Part shown: one piece after another, positions 7,998 to 16,412 of the stretch
Numbering within the stretch: the stretch's first letter is position 1
How the letters are laid out: each line of letters begins with the position of its first letter
NCBI RefSeq assembly: GCF_003063455.1
Contig: NZ_NESN01000005.1
Coordinates: 8,001-72,000 of the forward strand
From: Limnohabitans parvus II-B4
GTDB taxonomy: Bacteria > Pseudomonadota > Gammaproteobacteria > Burkholderiales > Burkholderiaceae_C
Reading direction: 5' to 3'
DNA length: 64,000 nucleotides
Program-made: the position numbers and the translations under genes
The notes under the pieces: generated by a model
Told to the model about the DNA's origin: nothing
Seen by the model: the letters and a program-made list of their open reading frames with translations, nothing else
The model's database searches: none

Positions 7998-9215
7998 ATG
8001 TCATTTTTTTCCAGCATGAATCACCGTGGTGTTTGGTTCACCACTCTTATGGCGTCCGCTATTTTGATGATCACCATGGGAACCAGACAGTCTATGGGGC
8101 TTTATGTGGGACCGCTCAACACAGACACGGGGCTTGGCATTGTCACGATAAGTTTGGCCATGGCAATCGGCCAATTTGTATGGGGTGCTATTCAACCTAT
8201 CGCTGGTGCTTTTGCAGACAAATACGGCCCACGCCCAGTACTTCTGAGTGGTTTATTTATTCTTGTCTTAGGTTCTGCATTGACACCCTTTGTCACCAGC
8301 AGTTGGGGTCTTATCCTGACGATGGGCGTATTAAGTGCAATGGGTGCAGGTGCTTGCAGTTTTTCAGTCCTGCTAGGTGCTGCCGCTCAGCGCATGCCTG
8401 CAGAATCAAGAGGAGCCGCTTCGGGCATCATCAATGCGGGTGGTTCATTTGGCCAATTTGTATTCGCGCCCATCATTCAAAAGCTGATTCCATGGGTTGG
8501 TTGGATGGGTTCCATGTGGACTATGGCGGTAGTCACACTACTGGCAATTCCACTACTTAACCGATTGACCAGTGATACGCATGCCCCTGCCAAAGCAGCC
8601 GATCCAGAAGGTGGCCTCAAAAAAGCAGTTAGAGATGCCATGCGTAACCCCAGTTATTTACTTTTGCATTTGGGGTTTTTCACATGCGGCTTTCACATCG
8701 CATTTTTAGTCACCCACCTACCTACCGAAGTGGGCTTGTGTGGTTTAACTCCCGCTGTGGCCAGTTGGTCATTGGCCATCATCGGGTTGGCCAATATTTT
8801 GGGCAGTCTATATGCCGGGTCGTGCGTCAATATGTATAGAAGTAAGTATGTTTTGGCAACGATGTATGGATCACGGGCTTTGCTGATTGCGATGTATCTG
8901 GTAGCGCCCAAAACGGAATGGACTTTTTATGTGTTTGCCATGGGGTTGGGGTTCACATGGTTAGCTACGGTTCCACCAACAGCAGCAATTGTTGGTAAAT
9001 TATTCGGCGTTCGGTATTTGGCAACTCTCTTTGGTTTGACACTACTTTCGCACCAAATAGGAGGATTTTTAGGAGCCTATCTAGGAGGCTTGGTTTTTAC
9101 TGCTAACGGAGACTATCAATGGATGTGGTGGGCAGATATCGCATTGTCTGGCATGGCTGCACTAATTAATTTACCAATTAAAGAAGCGCCCATTGCAAAG
9201 CCTTTGACGGCCTAA
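7998..9215 (+). CDS. MFS transporter (12 transmembrane segments, OFA/monocarboxylate-like)
   Basis: A 405-residue membrane protein with about twelve hydrophobic segments and the MFS inter-helix 2-3 signature FADKYGPRPVLLSG. The N-terminus carries MITMGTRQSMGLYVGPL, a pattern common in oxalate/formate- or monocarboxylate-type major facilitators that take up organic acids. RBS AGGAAG lies about 7 bp before ATG 7998. It is divergent from tetR with a short intergenic region containing the operator-like site, so it is probably induced together with the oxidoreductase. Base composition is distinctly AT-richer than nearby operons. Substrate not determinable; export of a toxic compound is also possible. 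Confidence 0.9.
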   Translation: MSFFSSMNHRGVWFTTLMASAILMITMGTRQSMGLYVGPLNTDTGLGIVTISLAMAIGQFVWGAIQPIAGAFADKYGPRPVLLSGLFILVLGSALTPFVTSSWGLILTMGVLSAMGAGACSFSVLLGAAAQRMPAESRGAASGIINAGGSFGQFVFAPIIQKLIPWVGWMGSMWTMAVVTLLAIPLLNRLTSDTHAPAKAADPEGGLKKAVRDAMRNPSYLLLHLGFFTCGFHIAFLVTHLPTEVGLCGLTPAVASWSLAIIGLANILGSLYAGSCVNMYRSKYVLATMYGSRALLIAMYLVAPKTEWTFYVFAMGLGFTWLATVPPTAAIVGKLFGVRYLATLFGLTLLSHQIGGFLGAYLGGLVFTANGDYQWMWWADIALSGMAALINLPIKEAPIAKPLTA

Positions 9216-9225
9216 AAAAAGGAAT

Positions 9226-9393
9226 TCAGAGCCTAGACTCTTCAAATGGCTCTCTCACTAAGGCCCCCTTCCGCATGCTTGAACCAATAGCCTCAATGGC
9301 TTTTGACTTGAATGGATTCCCTGGATGACCGCTTAGCCAATCAAGCGTGCGTTGACACCACAACCGCAACTTCCGCTTGTGGCCGGAAGCAGC
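9226..9393 (-). pseudogene. Possible gene remnant (56-codon open frame without start)
   Basis: On the minus strand an open frame runs from a TAG at 9394-9396 to a TGA at 9226-9228 with no good start codon or ribosome binding site. The translation (for example WCQRTLDWLSGHPGNPFKSK and KGALVREPFEESRL) has a natural composition, which suggests the C-terminal end of a once-longer protein. I do not recognise the family. Small hairpins (CTTCCG/CGGAAG at 9370-9389 and the palindrome TAAGCGCTTA at 9395-9404) adjoin it. Confidence 0.3.
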
Positions 9394-9534
9394 CTAAGCG
9401 CTTAACGGCTTCGAGCGACCACTTCCGCTGCAAAACAGCCGTTGGGTCTTAGCCCCAACCACTTGCCGCAGAGACCGGCAATAAATGGTTCACCAAAACC
9501 TAAAACTAAAAATCTTGGCTGTGCCCTTGCGCGC
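9394..9534. other. Gene-free stretch with small hairpins
   Basis: Together with 9216-9393 this makes a 319-bp gap between the MFS gene and marR. It contains the perfect palindrome TAAGCGCTTA (9395-9404) and repeated GGAAG/CTTCC motifs, but no recognisable terminator or gene. It marks the right edge of the AT-rich segment. Confidence 0.4.
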
Positions 9535-9975
9535 TCAGGTACTGCCATGCGCCGCAATCAAGCTCTCCAGCATGAGCTTGAGTTGATGTGCCGGGTCTGC
9601 CCCCAAAGCAGACACCACCTGTGCCTCGTGCGCTTTGGCTTGCTTCAGCAGGGGCTGCACTTTGCGCCGACCTGCGGCCGTGAGGCTCACCAGGCTTTGC
9701 CGTTTGTCGTGTGCGGCGTCGCAACGCGTGACCCACCCGGCGTCTTGCATGCGGCCCACCAGCTTGGTCACGGTGGGTTGTTTGGCCAGCACGATGCTGG
9801 CGAGTTCGTTGATGCTTAAACTGTCTTTGCCCGACAAGCTGGCCATGACGCGCCACTCCATGAGGCTCAGGCCGCTGGCTTCGACCACGGCATGGAATTC
9901 ACTCGAAATCAAATGGCTGGCGCGTGCCAGCAAATAGGCCAGGTAGTCGTCGACAAAGCCTGCTGATTTGCTCAT
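9535..9975 (-). CDS. MarR family transcriptional regulator
   Basis: A 146-residue winged-helix regulator with HTH around residues 52-75 (SINELASIVLAKQPTVTKLV) and wing DKRQSLVSLTAAGR. The start overlaps the flavin reductase stop (9972-9975), so the two are co-transcribed and divergent from the NicX-like operon. NicR and PicR, regulators of nicotinate and picolinate clusters with NicX-type dioxygenases, are also MarR proteins, so the arrangement fits a pathway-specific repressor. A near-perfect palindrome in the divergent promoter (10540-10559) is its probable operator. Confidence 0.9.
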   Translation of the reverse strand: MSKSAGFVDDYLAYLLARASHLISSEFHAVVEASGLSLMEWRVMASLSGKDSLSINELASIVLAKQPTVTKLVGRMQDAGWVTRCDAAHDKRQSLVSLTAAGRRKVQPLLKQAKAHEAQVVSALGADPAHQLKLMLESLIAAHGST

Positions 9976-10520
9976 GCCAGTGGCGTGGTGGTGCTGAACT
10001 GACCGCCCTGGTAAACGAGTGGGGCCGAGCCATCACTGAAACCGCAGCGTTCTACCTCACCCACAAAAATCACATGGTCGCCTTCTTCGTGGCGGCTGCG
10101 GTTGTGGCATTCAAACCAGGCCAGAGCGCCTTTCAAAATGGGTAACCCGGCTTGTCCTAGGGTGTAGGCGGTGTCGGCAAAGCGGTCGCCTTTGCCGTAG
10201 GCAAAGCGATTGCACAAGTCGAGCTGGTCTGCGGCCAGCACATTCACCACATAGTGCGTGCCCGCATGGAACAGCGGCAAGCTGCTGGCCCGGTGGCCCA
10301 AGCTCCACAGCACGAGCGGCGGCGTGAGCGACACCGAATTGAAGGAGCTGGCCGTGATGCCCACAAAGCTGCTGCTGGCTGTATCGCCTTTTTGTGCGCC
10401 TGGCGCGAAGGTGGTGATGACGGTCACGCCTGTGGCAAAGCGCGACAGGGCCTGCCTGAAATGAGGGGCCTCAAAGTCAGGGGTCAGCGGCTGAATGGTC
10501 GGAGGTGGGTTGGGGCGCAT
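9972..10520 (-). CDS. Flavin reductase family protein (FMN/FAD reductase component)
   Basis: A 182-residue flavin reductase-like protein of the HpaC/NcnH split-barrel fold: FRQALSRFATGVTVIT near the N-terminus, GITASSFNSVSLTPPLVLWS for flavin binding, and the C-terminal HVIFVGEVERC ... PLVYQGGQF. Such proteins reduce FMN/FAD with NAD(P)H and hand the free flavin to a separate oxygenase. Start MRPNPPPT at 10520 is chosen because the longer frame to 10571 would run through the 20-bp palindrome that looks like the operator. It overlaps marR by 4 bp. Its likely partner is the acyl-CoA-dehydrogenase-fold protein in the divergent operon. Confidence 0.88.
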   Translation of the reverse strand: MRPNPPPTIQPLTPDFEAPHFRQALSRFATGVTVITTFAPGAQKGDTASSSFVGITASSFNSVSLTPPLVLWSLGHRASSLPLFHAGTHYVVNVLAADQLDLCNRFAYGKGDRFADTAYTLGQAGLPILKGALAWFECHNRSRHEEGDHVIFVGEVERCGFSDGSAPLVYQGGQFSTTTPLA

Positions 10521-10539
10521 AGGGTCATTATGGATGAAT

Positions 10540-10559
10540 TTACATGAATATTCATATAA
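10540..10559. promoter_or_regulatory. Putative MarR operator in the divergent promoter
   Basis: The core ATGAATATTCAT (10544-10555) is a perfect 12-bp palindrome, extended on both sides as TTACATGAATATTCATATAA. An additional ATGAAT half-site begins at 10534. It lies between the flavin reductase start (10520) and the NicX-like start (10619), a standard position and size for a MarR dimer site. Binding is inferred. Confidence 0.65.
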
Positions 10560-10618
10560 ACTGTTTGGCATGAGGTCGAGTGCGTCGTGCGCAGAACCAG
10601 TTCGTCAAGGAGACAAGC

Positions 10619-11704
10619 ATGCTGGTGGAACGAATCGAAAACAGGTGGCTCGCGGCCTTTACCCGCACCTTCACGCTGTGCAAGGTGCAGCCTGGCGAAG
10701 TGGTCGCTATTTTGGCCGAAACCCAATCACGCCGGGTCAACGTGGACTTGGCCCGCCTCGCGCTGGAGGCCATGGGCGCCCGCGTGTTCGAGGTGACTTT
10801 GACAACGCCTGCGCTCACCGCCCCCGCGCCCGTGCGCTCCACAGGCGCTAGCGACGCGATTGGCCAGCTCGGCCCCGTGGTGGCAGCTCTCGCCCGCGCC
10901 GACATGGTGGTGGACTGCACCGTCGAAGGCCTGCTGCACGCGCCCGAGCTGCCCACCATCATGAAGGGCGTGGACGGCCACATGCCGCGCCTGCTCATGG
11001 TGTCCAACGAGCACCCTGAAATCTTGGAGCGCACCGTGCCCGATCCGGCGCTCGAAGGCGTGGTGCGCTCGGCCATGAAAAAGCTCCGCGCTGCACAGCA
11101 GATGCATGTGACGTCTGCCGCTGGCACTGACCTGCGCGTGAACCTGAAACATGGCGACAAACAAGCGGTGGTCGGCGGTGTGTGGGGCTTTTGCCCCAAG
11201 CCGGGCATGGTGTCGCACTGGCCTGCCGGGCTGGCGCTGGCATTCCCGGCCGCAGGCAGTGTCAACGGCACGCTGGTCATGGCCCCGGGCGATGTGAACC
11301 TGACCTTCAAAAGCTATTTGCGCGACACGATCCGCCTGACCATCGAGGACGACAGCGTGGTCGCCATCGAGGGGCAGGGCGTCGATGTGGACATGATGCG
11401 CGGCTACTGGAAAGCCTGGGAAGACGCCGAAGGCCACCGCGCCGCTTATGCCGTCTCGCATGTGGGCTTTGGCCTGAACCCGGCGGCGCGTTGGGATGCC
11501 ATGGCGTTCTACGACAAGCGCGACTGCAACGGCACCGAGCTGCGCGCCTTTGCGGGCAACTTTTTGTACTCGACCGGGGCGAACGAGGTGGCAGGCCGCC
11601 ACACGCTGGGCCACTTTGACCTGCCTATGCGCGGCTGCACCATCTGTCTGGATGACACCGTGGTGGTCGATGCGGGCCAAGTCGTGAGCGCGGCGCTGGC
11701 ATGA
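10619..11704 (+). CDS. NicX-like 2,5-dihydroxypyridine 5,6-dioxygenase family protein (M29-like fold)
   Basis: A 361-residue protein that by recollection of the family aligns along its length with NicX, the Fe(II) 2,5-dihydroxypyridine 5,6-dioxygenase of Pseudomonas putida, which is itself related to M29 leucyl aminopeptidases. The C-terminal half is most telling: SHVGFGLNPAARWDAM, AFAGNFLYSTG and HFDLPMRGC. The three iron ligands known in NicX (two His, one Asp) correspond to His281, His332 and Asp334. It should cleave a hydroxylated N-heteroaromatic (or related) ring. RBS AAGGAGA precedes ATG 10619. It heads a five-gene operon and overlaps the hydrolase by ATGA. Automated annotation may call it an aminopeptidase. 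The true substrate is unknown: no maleamate amidase or maleate isomerase is nearby. Confidence 0.75.
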   Translation: MLVERIENRWLAAFTRTFTLCKVQPGEVVAILAETQSRRVNVDLARLALEAMGARVFEVTLTTPALTAPAPVRSTGASDAIGQLGPVVAALARADMVVDCTVEGLLHAPELPTIMKGVDGHMPRLLMVSNEHPEILERTVPDPALEGVVRSAMKKLRAAQQMHVTSAAGTDLRVNLKHGDKQAVVGGVWGFCPKPGMVSHWPAGLALAFPAAGSVNGTLVMAPGDVNLTFKSYLRDTIRLTIEDDSVVAIEGQGVDVDMMRGYWKAWEDAEGHRAAYAVSHVGFGLNPAARWDAMAFYDKRDCNGTELRAFAGNFLYSTGANEVAGRHTLGHFDLPMRGCTICLDDTVVVDAGQVVSAALA

Positions 11705-12483
11705 ACGCACCCGCCTTCACCGACGTGGGTTTGCCCACACAACCCGCCGTGGTGTTCTTGCACGGCGTGGGTGGCGGCCGACATGGCTGGGTAGCGCAGC
11801 AAGCGCATGTGGCCGCTTTGGGTTGGCGCAGCCTGGCCTGGGACATGCCCGGTTATGGCGACAGCCCCATGGTCAGCCCCTACGACTTCGCGCACCTGGC
11901 GCAAGCCCTCTGGCAGATGCTGGACGCGGCGCACATCGACCAAGCCGTGTTGGTGGGCCACAGCATGGGGGCCATGGTCGCCCTGCAAGCCTGGACGCAA
12001 AAGCCAGAGCGCATCTGTGGCCTGCTGCTGGCCGCCAGCAGTCCGGCTTTTGGCAACTCAGATGGCGATTTTCAAAAGCAGTTTTTGGCGCAGCGCCTCG
12101 CCCCGCTGGAAGCGGGCAAAACCATGGGCGACATTGCCGACAAGCTGATCCCGACCATGGCCGCTCCCGGTGGCGATGCAGCCCAGTTGATCCCTGCGCA
12201 CCAAAGTATGTCGGCCGTGCCGCCCGCCACCTACTGCGCCGCATTGCATGCGCTGGTGCAGTTTGAGCAACGCGCCGCTTTGCCCACCCTCACCGTGCCC
12301 GTGCTGTGCCTGGCTGCAGAGCACGACCGCACCGCACCACCCACCGTGATGGAACGCATGGCGCAAAAGATCCCCGGTGCGCGCTATGCCTGCTTGGCCG
12401 GGGCAGGGCATTTGCTGCATTACGAACAGCCCAAGGCGTTCAATGCCGAACTCGAAAAATTTCTGAAGGACGTGAAACCATGA
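11701..12483 (+). CDS. Alpha/beta hydrolase (possibly NicD-like deformylase role)
   Basis: A 260-residue alpha/beta hydrolase: oxyanion segment VVFLHGVGGGRHGW, nucleophile elbow VGHSMGAMVAL, acid in LAAEHDRTAPP and catalytic His in AGAGHLLHYEQP. It overlaps the NicX-like gene and the next gene by ATGA at both ends, so all are translated together. In nicotinate and picolinate degradation, the product of NicX (N-formylmaleamate) is deformylated by an alpha/beta hydrolase (NicD) encoded next to it, which makes an analogous hydrolysis of the ring-cleavage product the leading hypothesis. Sequence alone cannot separate this from a generic ester or C-C bond hydrolase. Confidence 0.88.
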   Translation: MNAPAFTDVGLPTQPAVVFLHGVGGGRHGWVAQQAHVAALGWRSLAWDMPGYGDSPMVSPYDFAHLAQALWQMLDAAHIDQAVLVGHSMGAMVALQAWTQKPERICGLLLAASSPAFGNSDGDFQKQFLAQRLAPLEAGKTMGDIADKLIPTMAAPGGDAAQLIPAHQSMSAVPPATYCAALHALVQFEQRAALPTLTVPVLCLAAEHDRTAPPTVMERMAQKIPGARYACLAGAGHLLHYEQPKAFNAELEKFLKDVKP

Positions 12484-13748
12484 CCGACGTGCAAGCCCCC
12501 TCTCAACCAGACGTCATGCCCATCTGTGGCGACGATTACCCCCTGACCGAAAAACAGCAAAAGCTGATGGCGCTGGCCCGCCAGCTGGGCCGCGAGAAGT
12601 TCGCCCCCCGTGCCGCGCAACTCGACCGCGACGCGCAGTTCCCGTTTGCCAACTACGACGACATGCGTGACTCGGGCCTGCTGGCGCTGTGCGTGCCCGA
12701 AGCGCATGGCGGCCACGGTGCCGACTACGCCACCTATGCCATGGTCTCGGCCGAGATCGGCCGCTACTGCGGTGCCACCGCGCTCACTTTCAACATGCAC
12801 GTCTGCACCATGCTCTGGAGCGGCTTGTTGTCTGAAGACCTGGAGATGACGCCTGAGCAACGCGCCATCCACCGCACGCACCAGGCCACGCACTTTGCCC
12901 GCGTGGTGAAAGACGGTGCGATCTATGCGCAGCCTTTCTCCGAGGGTGGTGCGGCCGCTGCCGGGGCACAACCTTTTGGCACGCTCGCCGTGAAGGTCGA
13001 GGGCGGCTGGAAGATCAATGGCAAAAAAATCTTCGCTTCGTTGTCCGATGCAGCCGATTACTTTGGTGTGCTCTGCACCGAGAAAAAAGAGGGCACCGAC
13101 CTCTCGCGCCGCGACACGCTGTACCTGGCTGTGCCGCGCACCGCGCCGGGTCTGACGGTCGAAGGCGACTGGGACCCGCTGGGCATGCGCGCCACCGTGT
13201 CACGCAACCTGATCTTCAAAGACGTGTTCGTGCCCGACGACGCGGCGCTCATGCCGCAAGGCCTGTACTTCCAGGCCGCCAGCCGCTGGCCGCACATGTT
13301 CATGACGCTCTCGCCCACGTACATGGGCATCGCGCAAGCGGCGTACGACTTCACCGTGGCCTATTTGCGTGGCGAGATTCCCGGCACGGGCCCCATCAAG
13401 CGCCGCCAGTTCGCGACCAAGCAAATCGCCGTGGCCGAGATGTTCATCAAGCTCGAACAAACACGCAACCTCTTTTTGCGCGCCATCGAAGACGCGAAGG
13501 TGGACCCGAGCAAGTCCACCCGCCTGCGGGCCTATGCCGCGCAGTACACCATCATGGAAAACGCGCAAGACATCGCCCGCTTGGCCATTCGCACCTGCGG
13601 CGGTCAGTCCATGCTCAAAAGCCTGCCGCTGGAGCGCCTGTACCGCGATGCGCGTTGTGGCTCGCTCATGCTGCCCTGGACGGCCGAGCTGTGCATGGAC
13701 CGCATTGGCCGCGAAGCCCTGTACGAACCCGGCGAAAAAGACGAGTGA
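12480..13748 (+). CDS. Acyl-CoA-dehydrogenase-fold flavoprotein, candidate flavin-dependent monooxygenase
   Basis: A 422-residue protein with the acyl-CoA dehydrogenase architecture (N-terminal helical domain, central beta domain with WKINGKKIFASLSDAADYFG, C-terminal helices with RRQFATKQIAVAEMFIKLE and GGQSMLKSLPLERLYRDARC). The usual IYEG(T/A) motif with its catalytic Glu is replaced by SLMLPWTAELCMDRIG, and the normal EPxxGSD motif reads QPFSEGGAAAAG. Some ACADs carry the base elsewhere, so activity is not excluded, but this pattern also fits group D two-component monooxygenases. A flavin reductase is encoded just across the divergent promoter. It overlaps the hydrolase (ATGA) and the ligase (TGATG). 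I infer hydroxylation of the ring before NicX-type cleavage as one possibility. Confidence 0.8.
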   Translation: MTDVQAPSQPDVMPICGDDYPLTEKQQKLMALARQLGREKFAPRAAQLDRDAQFPFANYDDMRDSGLLALCVPEAHGGHGADYATYAMVSAEIGRYCGATALTFNMHVCTMLWSGLLSEDLEMTPEQRAIHRTHQATHFARVVKDGAIYAQPFSEGGAAAAGAQPFGTLAVKVEGGWKINGKKIFASLSDAADYFGVLCTEKKEGTDLSRRDTLYLAVPRTAPGLTVEGDWDPLGMRATVSRNLIFKDVFVPDDAALMPQGLYFQAASRWPHMFMTLSPTYMGIAQAAYDFTVAYLRGEIPGTGPIKRRQFATKQIAVAEMFIKLEQTRNLFLRAIEDAKVDPSKSTRLRAYAAQYTIMENAQDIARLAIRTCGGQSMLKSLPLERLYRDARCGSLMLPWTAELCMDRIGREALYEPGEKDE

Positions 13749-15298
13749 TGTTGGGCGACGAAACCAGCCCCCTCTCAGCCCGCTTTGCGCAGCTGGCGCA
13801 GGACTGCGGCACGCAGCCCGCCATGACCTTTCGGGGCGATGAGCGCAAGGCCACCCAGACGGGTGACAGCACCATCGCCTACGACTTCGCCAAGTTCTGG
13901 CGGCGCGTGGAGCGCGTCACAGCTCACCTGCAATCCACCTGGGGTGTGCAGCCGGGTGACCGCGTGGCCTGGCTAGGCTTCAACCACGAGCTGCAACTGG
14001 TCACGTTGGTGGCCTGCGCCCGTTTGGGCGCGGTGTTCTTGCCGCTCAACTTTCGGCTGGCCGTGCCCGAGTTGCAGCAGGTCATGCAAGACGCCCAGCC
14101 GCGCTTGCTGGTGCATGACACCCACCACGCCGATGCTGCGCATGCGTTGCAAGGCACAGACCTGCAGCACACCCACCACGACACGTTGATCGCCACCGCC
14201 TCGCCTCGTGGCCTGCCGTTGCCCACTGTGCACAGTGAGCTGCCGCTGCTGTTGGTCTACACCTCGGGCACCACGGGCGTGCCCAAGGGCGCGGTGCACA
14301 CGCAAGCCGCGCTGCTCGCCAATGCCCGCGCCAGTGCCTGGGCGCACGACTTTGTAGAAGGCGACAAGGTGCTGTCCACGCTGCCGATGTTCCATGTGGG
14401 CGGCCTGTGCATCCAGACCCTGCCCGCGCTGCTGGCGGGGGTGGAGGTGGTGCTGCATCCGCGCTTTGACCCGACCGCTTGGTTGGATGAAATGCACACG
14501 AGCCGCCCCACGCTGTCGCTCTTGGTGCCCGCCACCATGCGCGCCGTGTTTGAACACCCGCGCTGGGCCGAGACTTCGCTGGCTTGCCTGCGCGGCATCA
14601 TGACCGGCTCGTCCACCGTGCCTGTGGCTTACCTCGAAACGCTGCACGCACGCGGCGTGCCCGTGGGGCAGGTCTATGGCACCACCGAGACGGGGCCTGT
14701 GTCCATCGTGCTGCGCCTGCCGGACGCCATGGCCCGAGTGGGCGCATCCGGCTGGCCGCACCCGGAGGCGCAGGTCAAACTGATCGACGCCCAAGGCCAG
14801 GAAGTCGGCCCCGGTGAAACGGGCGAAGTCTGCATCCGCGCCGCCAACCTGATGCGCGGCTACTGGCGTGCCGACGGCGAAATCCACGCGGGTCTGCAGG
14901 ACGGTTGGTTCCATTCTGGCGATTTGGGTCAGCGCGCCGAAGACGGCTGCATCACCATCGTGGGCCGCAGCAAAGACATGATCATCTCGGGTGGCGAAAA
15001 CATCTATCCGGCCGAAATCGAAAACCAGCTTGTCACTTTGCCCGGCGTGGCCGACAACGCGGTGGTCGGCGTGGCCGATGCCCGCTGGGGCGAAGTGCCC
15101 GTGGCGGTGCTGGTGCGCCGCCCAGACTCCGCAGGGCAAGCCCTGAGCGCCGAAGCCGTGCTGGCCCACCTGCAGTCGCGCATCGCCCGCTTCAAGTTAC
15201 CGCGCCGTGTGGTGTTCATGGACAGCCTGCCCAAGAGTGCCTTGGGCAAGGTGCAAAAGCCCGCTTTGCAGTCCCTTTTGACCGGGACAAACCCTTAA
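13748..15298 (+). CDS. Acyl-CoA synthetase (AMP-forming)
   Basis: A 516-residue adenylate-forming ligase with [20 protein letters not shown] (A3), [11 protein letters not shown] (A5), [11 protein letters not shown] (A7), [20 protein letters not shown] (A8) and the terminal [13 protein letters not shown] lysine motif. It makes an acyl-CoA from a carboxylic acid and ATP. The start ATG shares one base with the preceding stop (TGATG at 13746-13750), showing translational coupling; a longer upstream frame is antisense-free but overlaps the previous gene and is rejected. The substrate may be the initial (hetero)aromatic acid or a ring-cleavage acid; the closest general type is the long/medium-chain or benzoate-like family. 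Confidence 0.9.
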   Translation: MLGDETSPLSARFAQLAQDCGTQPAMTFRGDERKATQTGDSTIAYDFAKFWRRVERVTAHLQSTWGVQPGDRVAWLGFNHELQLVTLVACARLGAVFLPLNFRLAVPELQQVMQDAQPRLLVHDTHHADAAHALQGTDLQHTHHDTLIATASPRGLPLPTVHSELPLLLVYTSGTTGVPKGAVHTQAALLANARASAWAHDFVEGDKVLSTLPMFHVGGLCIQTLPALLAGVEVVLHPRFDPTAWLDEMHTSRPTLSLLVPATMRAVFEHPRWAETSLACLRGIMTGSSTVPVAYLETLHARGVPVGQVYGTTETGPVSIVLRLPDAMARVGASGWPHPEAQVKLIDAQGQEVGPGETGEVCIRAANLMRGYWRADGEIHAGLQDGWFHSGDLGQRAEDGCITIVGRSKDMIISGGENIYPAEIENQLVTLPGVADNAVVGVADARWGEVPVAVLVRRPDSAGQALSAEAVLAHLQSRIARFKLPRRVVFMDSLPKSALGKVQKPALQSLLTGTNP

Positions 15299-15321
15299 AA
15301 ACCGCCTCTTTCTTCGCCTGC

Positions 15322-15369
15322 GTGACAGCGTTGTCACACCTGCATGGCATCATGATTTGATGCATCAAA
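15322..15369. promoter_or_regulatory. Two palindromes upstream of the Bug receptor gene
   Basis: GTGACA-GCGT-TGTCAC (15322-15337) and the perfect 14-bp palindrome TTTGATGCATCAAA (15356-15369) lie in the 85-bp gap between the CoA ligase and the Bug gene, the second directly before its AAGGAG. They could be regulator sites giving the receptor gene its own control, or short mRNA hairpins. Confidence 0.4.
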
Positions 15370-15383
15370 ACAAGGAGATACGC

Positions 15384-16394
15384 ATGGTTCAACTGTCACG
15401 CCATTTCAATCGCCGCCCGGTTCTGGGCATGGCGGCTGCAGTTCTGTTGTCGACCACGTCTTTGGCCTGGGCGCAAACCGCCTGGCCCACCAAGCCCGTC
15501 AAGATCGTGGTGCCCTTCGCACCCGGCGGCACCACCGACATCCTGGCCCGAGCCATCGCCCCGGATTTGAGCAAAGCTTTTGGTCAGCAATTTGTCATCG
15601 AAAACAAGGGCGGCGCAGGCGGCAACCTAGGGGCAGAAATCGTGGCCAAGTCCGCAGGTGACGGCTACACCCTGCTCATGGGCACCGTGGGCACGCACGG
15701 CATCAATCGCGCCCTTTACGCCAAGCTGCCCTACGACCCCTTCAAGGACTTCGCCCCCATCACGCTGGTCGCGGGTGTGCCCAACGTGATGGTGGTCAAT
15801 GCCGAAAAAGCCGCTGCCAACAAGATCAACAACGTCAAAGACTTCATCCAGTACGCCAAAGCCAACCCCGGCAAGTTGAACATGGCGTCCAGCGGCAACG
15901 GCACTTCCATCCACTTGGCAGGCGAGTTGTTCAAGTCGCAAACCGGCACCTTCATGGCCCACATCCCATACCGCGGCTCCGGCCCAGCCTTGCTCGATTT
16001 GGCGGGCGGCAGCATGGACGTGATGTTCGACAATTTGCCCTCGGCCATGCAACTCATCAAGGCGGGCAAACTCAAGGCCTTGGCTGTCACCAGCAGCCAG
16101 CGCTCCGCTGCTTTGCCTGACTTGCCCACCGTGGAAGAAGCAGGTGGCCTCAAAGGCTTTGAAGCCAGCAGCTGGTTCGGTTTGCTGGCCCCCGCAGGCA
16201 CGCCCCCCGATGTGGTCAGCCGTATCCAGCAAGAGGTCGCCAAGTCATTGGCCTCTCCGGCCATGAAAGAGCGCCTGGCCACTTTGGGCGCGATCCCCAG
16301 CGGCAACACGCCTGCACAGTTTGCAGCGCTGATTGACGCCGAGCACAAGAAGTGGGCCGAAGTCGTCAAGGCCTCGGGTGCCAAGGTCGACTGA
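15384..16394 (+). CDS. TctC/Bug family periplasmic solute-binding protein
   Basis: A 336-residue protein with a Sec signal peptide ([21 protein letters not shown], cleavage about residue 32) followed by the Bug hallmark [19 protein letters not shown]. Further family segments are [28 protein letters not shown] and [10 protein letters not shown]. It binds a carboxylated or aromatic ligand in the periplasm for a tripartite tricarboxylate transporter or for sensing. RBS AAGGAGA lies before ATG 15384. No TctA/TctB membrane genes are in the window, so it is an orphan receptor, common in Burkholderiales. Its position at the end of the NicX-like operon suggests that its ligand is the pathway substrate. 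Confidence 0.92.
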   Translation: MVQLSRHFNRRPVLGMAAAVLLSTTSLAWAQTAWPTKPVKIVVPFAPGGTTDILARAIAPDLSKAFGQQFVIENKGGAGGNLGAEIVAKSAGDGYTLLMGTVGTHGINRALYAKLPYDPFKDFAPITLVAGVPNVMVVNAEKAAANKINNVKDFIQYAKANPGKLNMASSGNGTSIHLAGELFKSQTGTFMAHIPYRGSGPALLDLAGGSMDVMFDNLPSAMQLIKAGKLKALAVTSSQRSAALPDLPTVEEAGGLKGFEASSWFGLLAPAGTPPDVVSRIQQEVAKSLASPAMKERLATLGAIPSGNTPAQFAALIDAEHKKWAEVVKASGAKVD

Positions 16395-16412
16395 TGGTGT
16401 GTCTCTGAAACG

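Noticed and set aside
10580..10618. Upstream in-frame ATG 10580 as start of the NicX-like gene
   Set aside because: ATG 10619 has a strong AAGGAGA at the right distance and begins at the conserved part of the protein.
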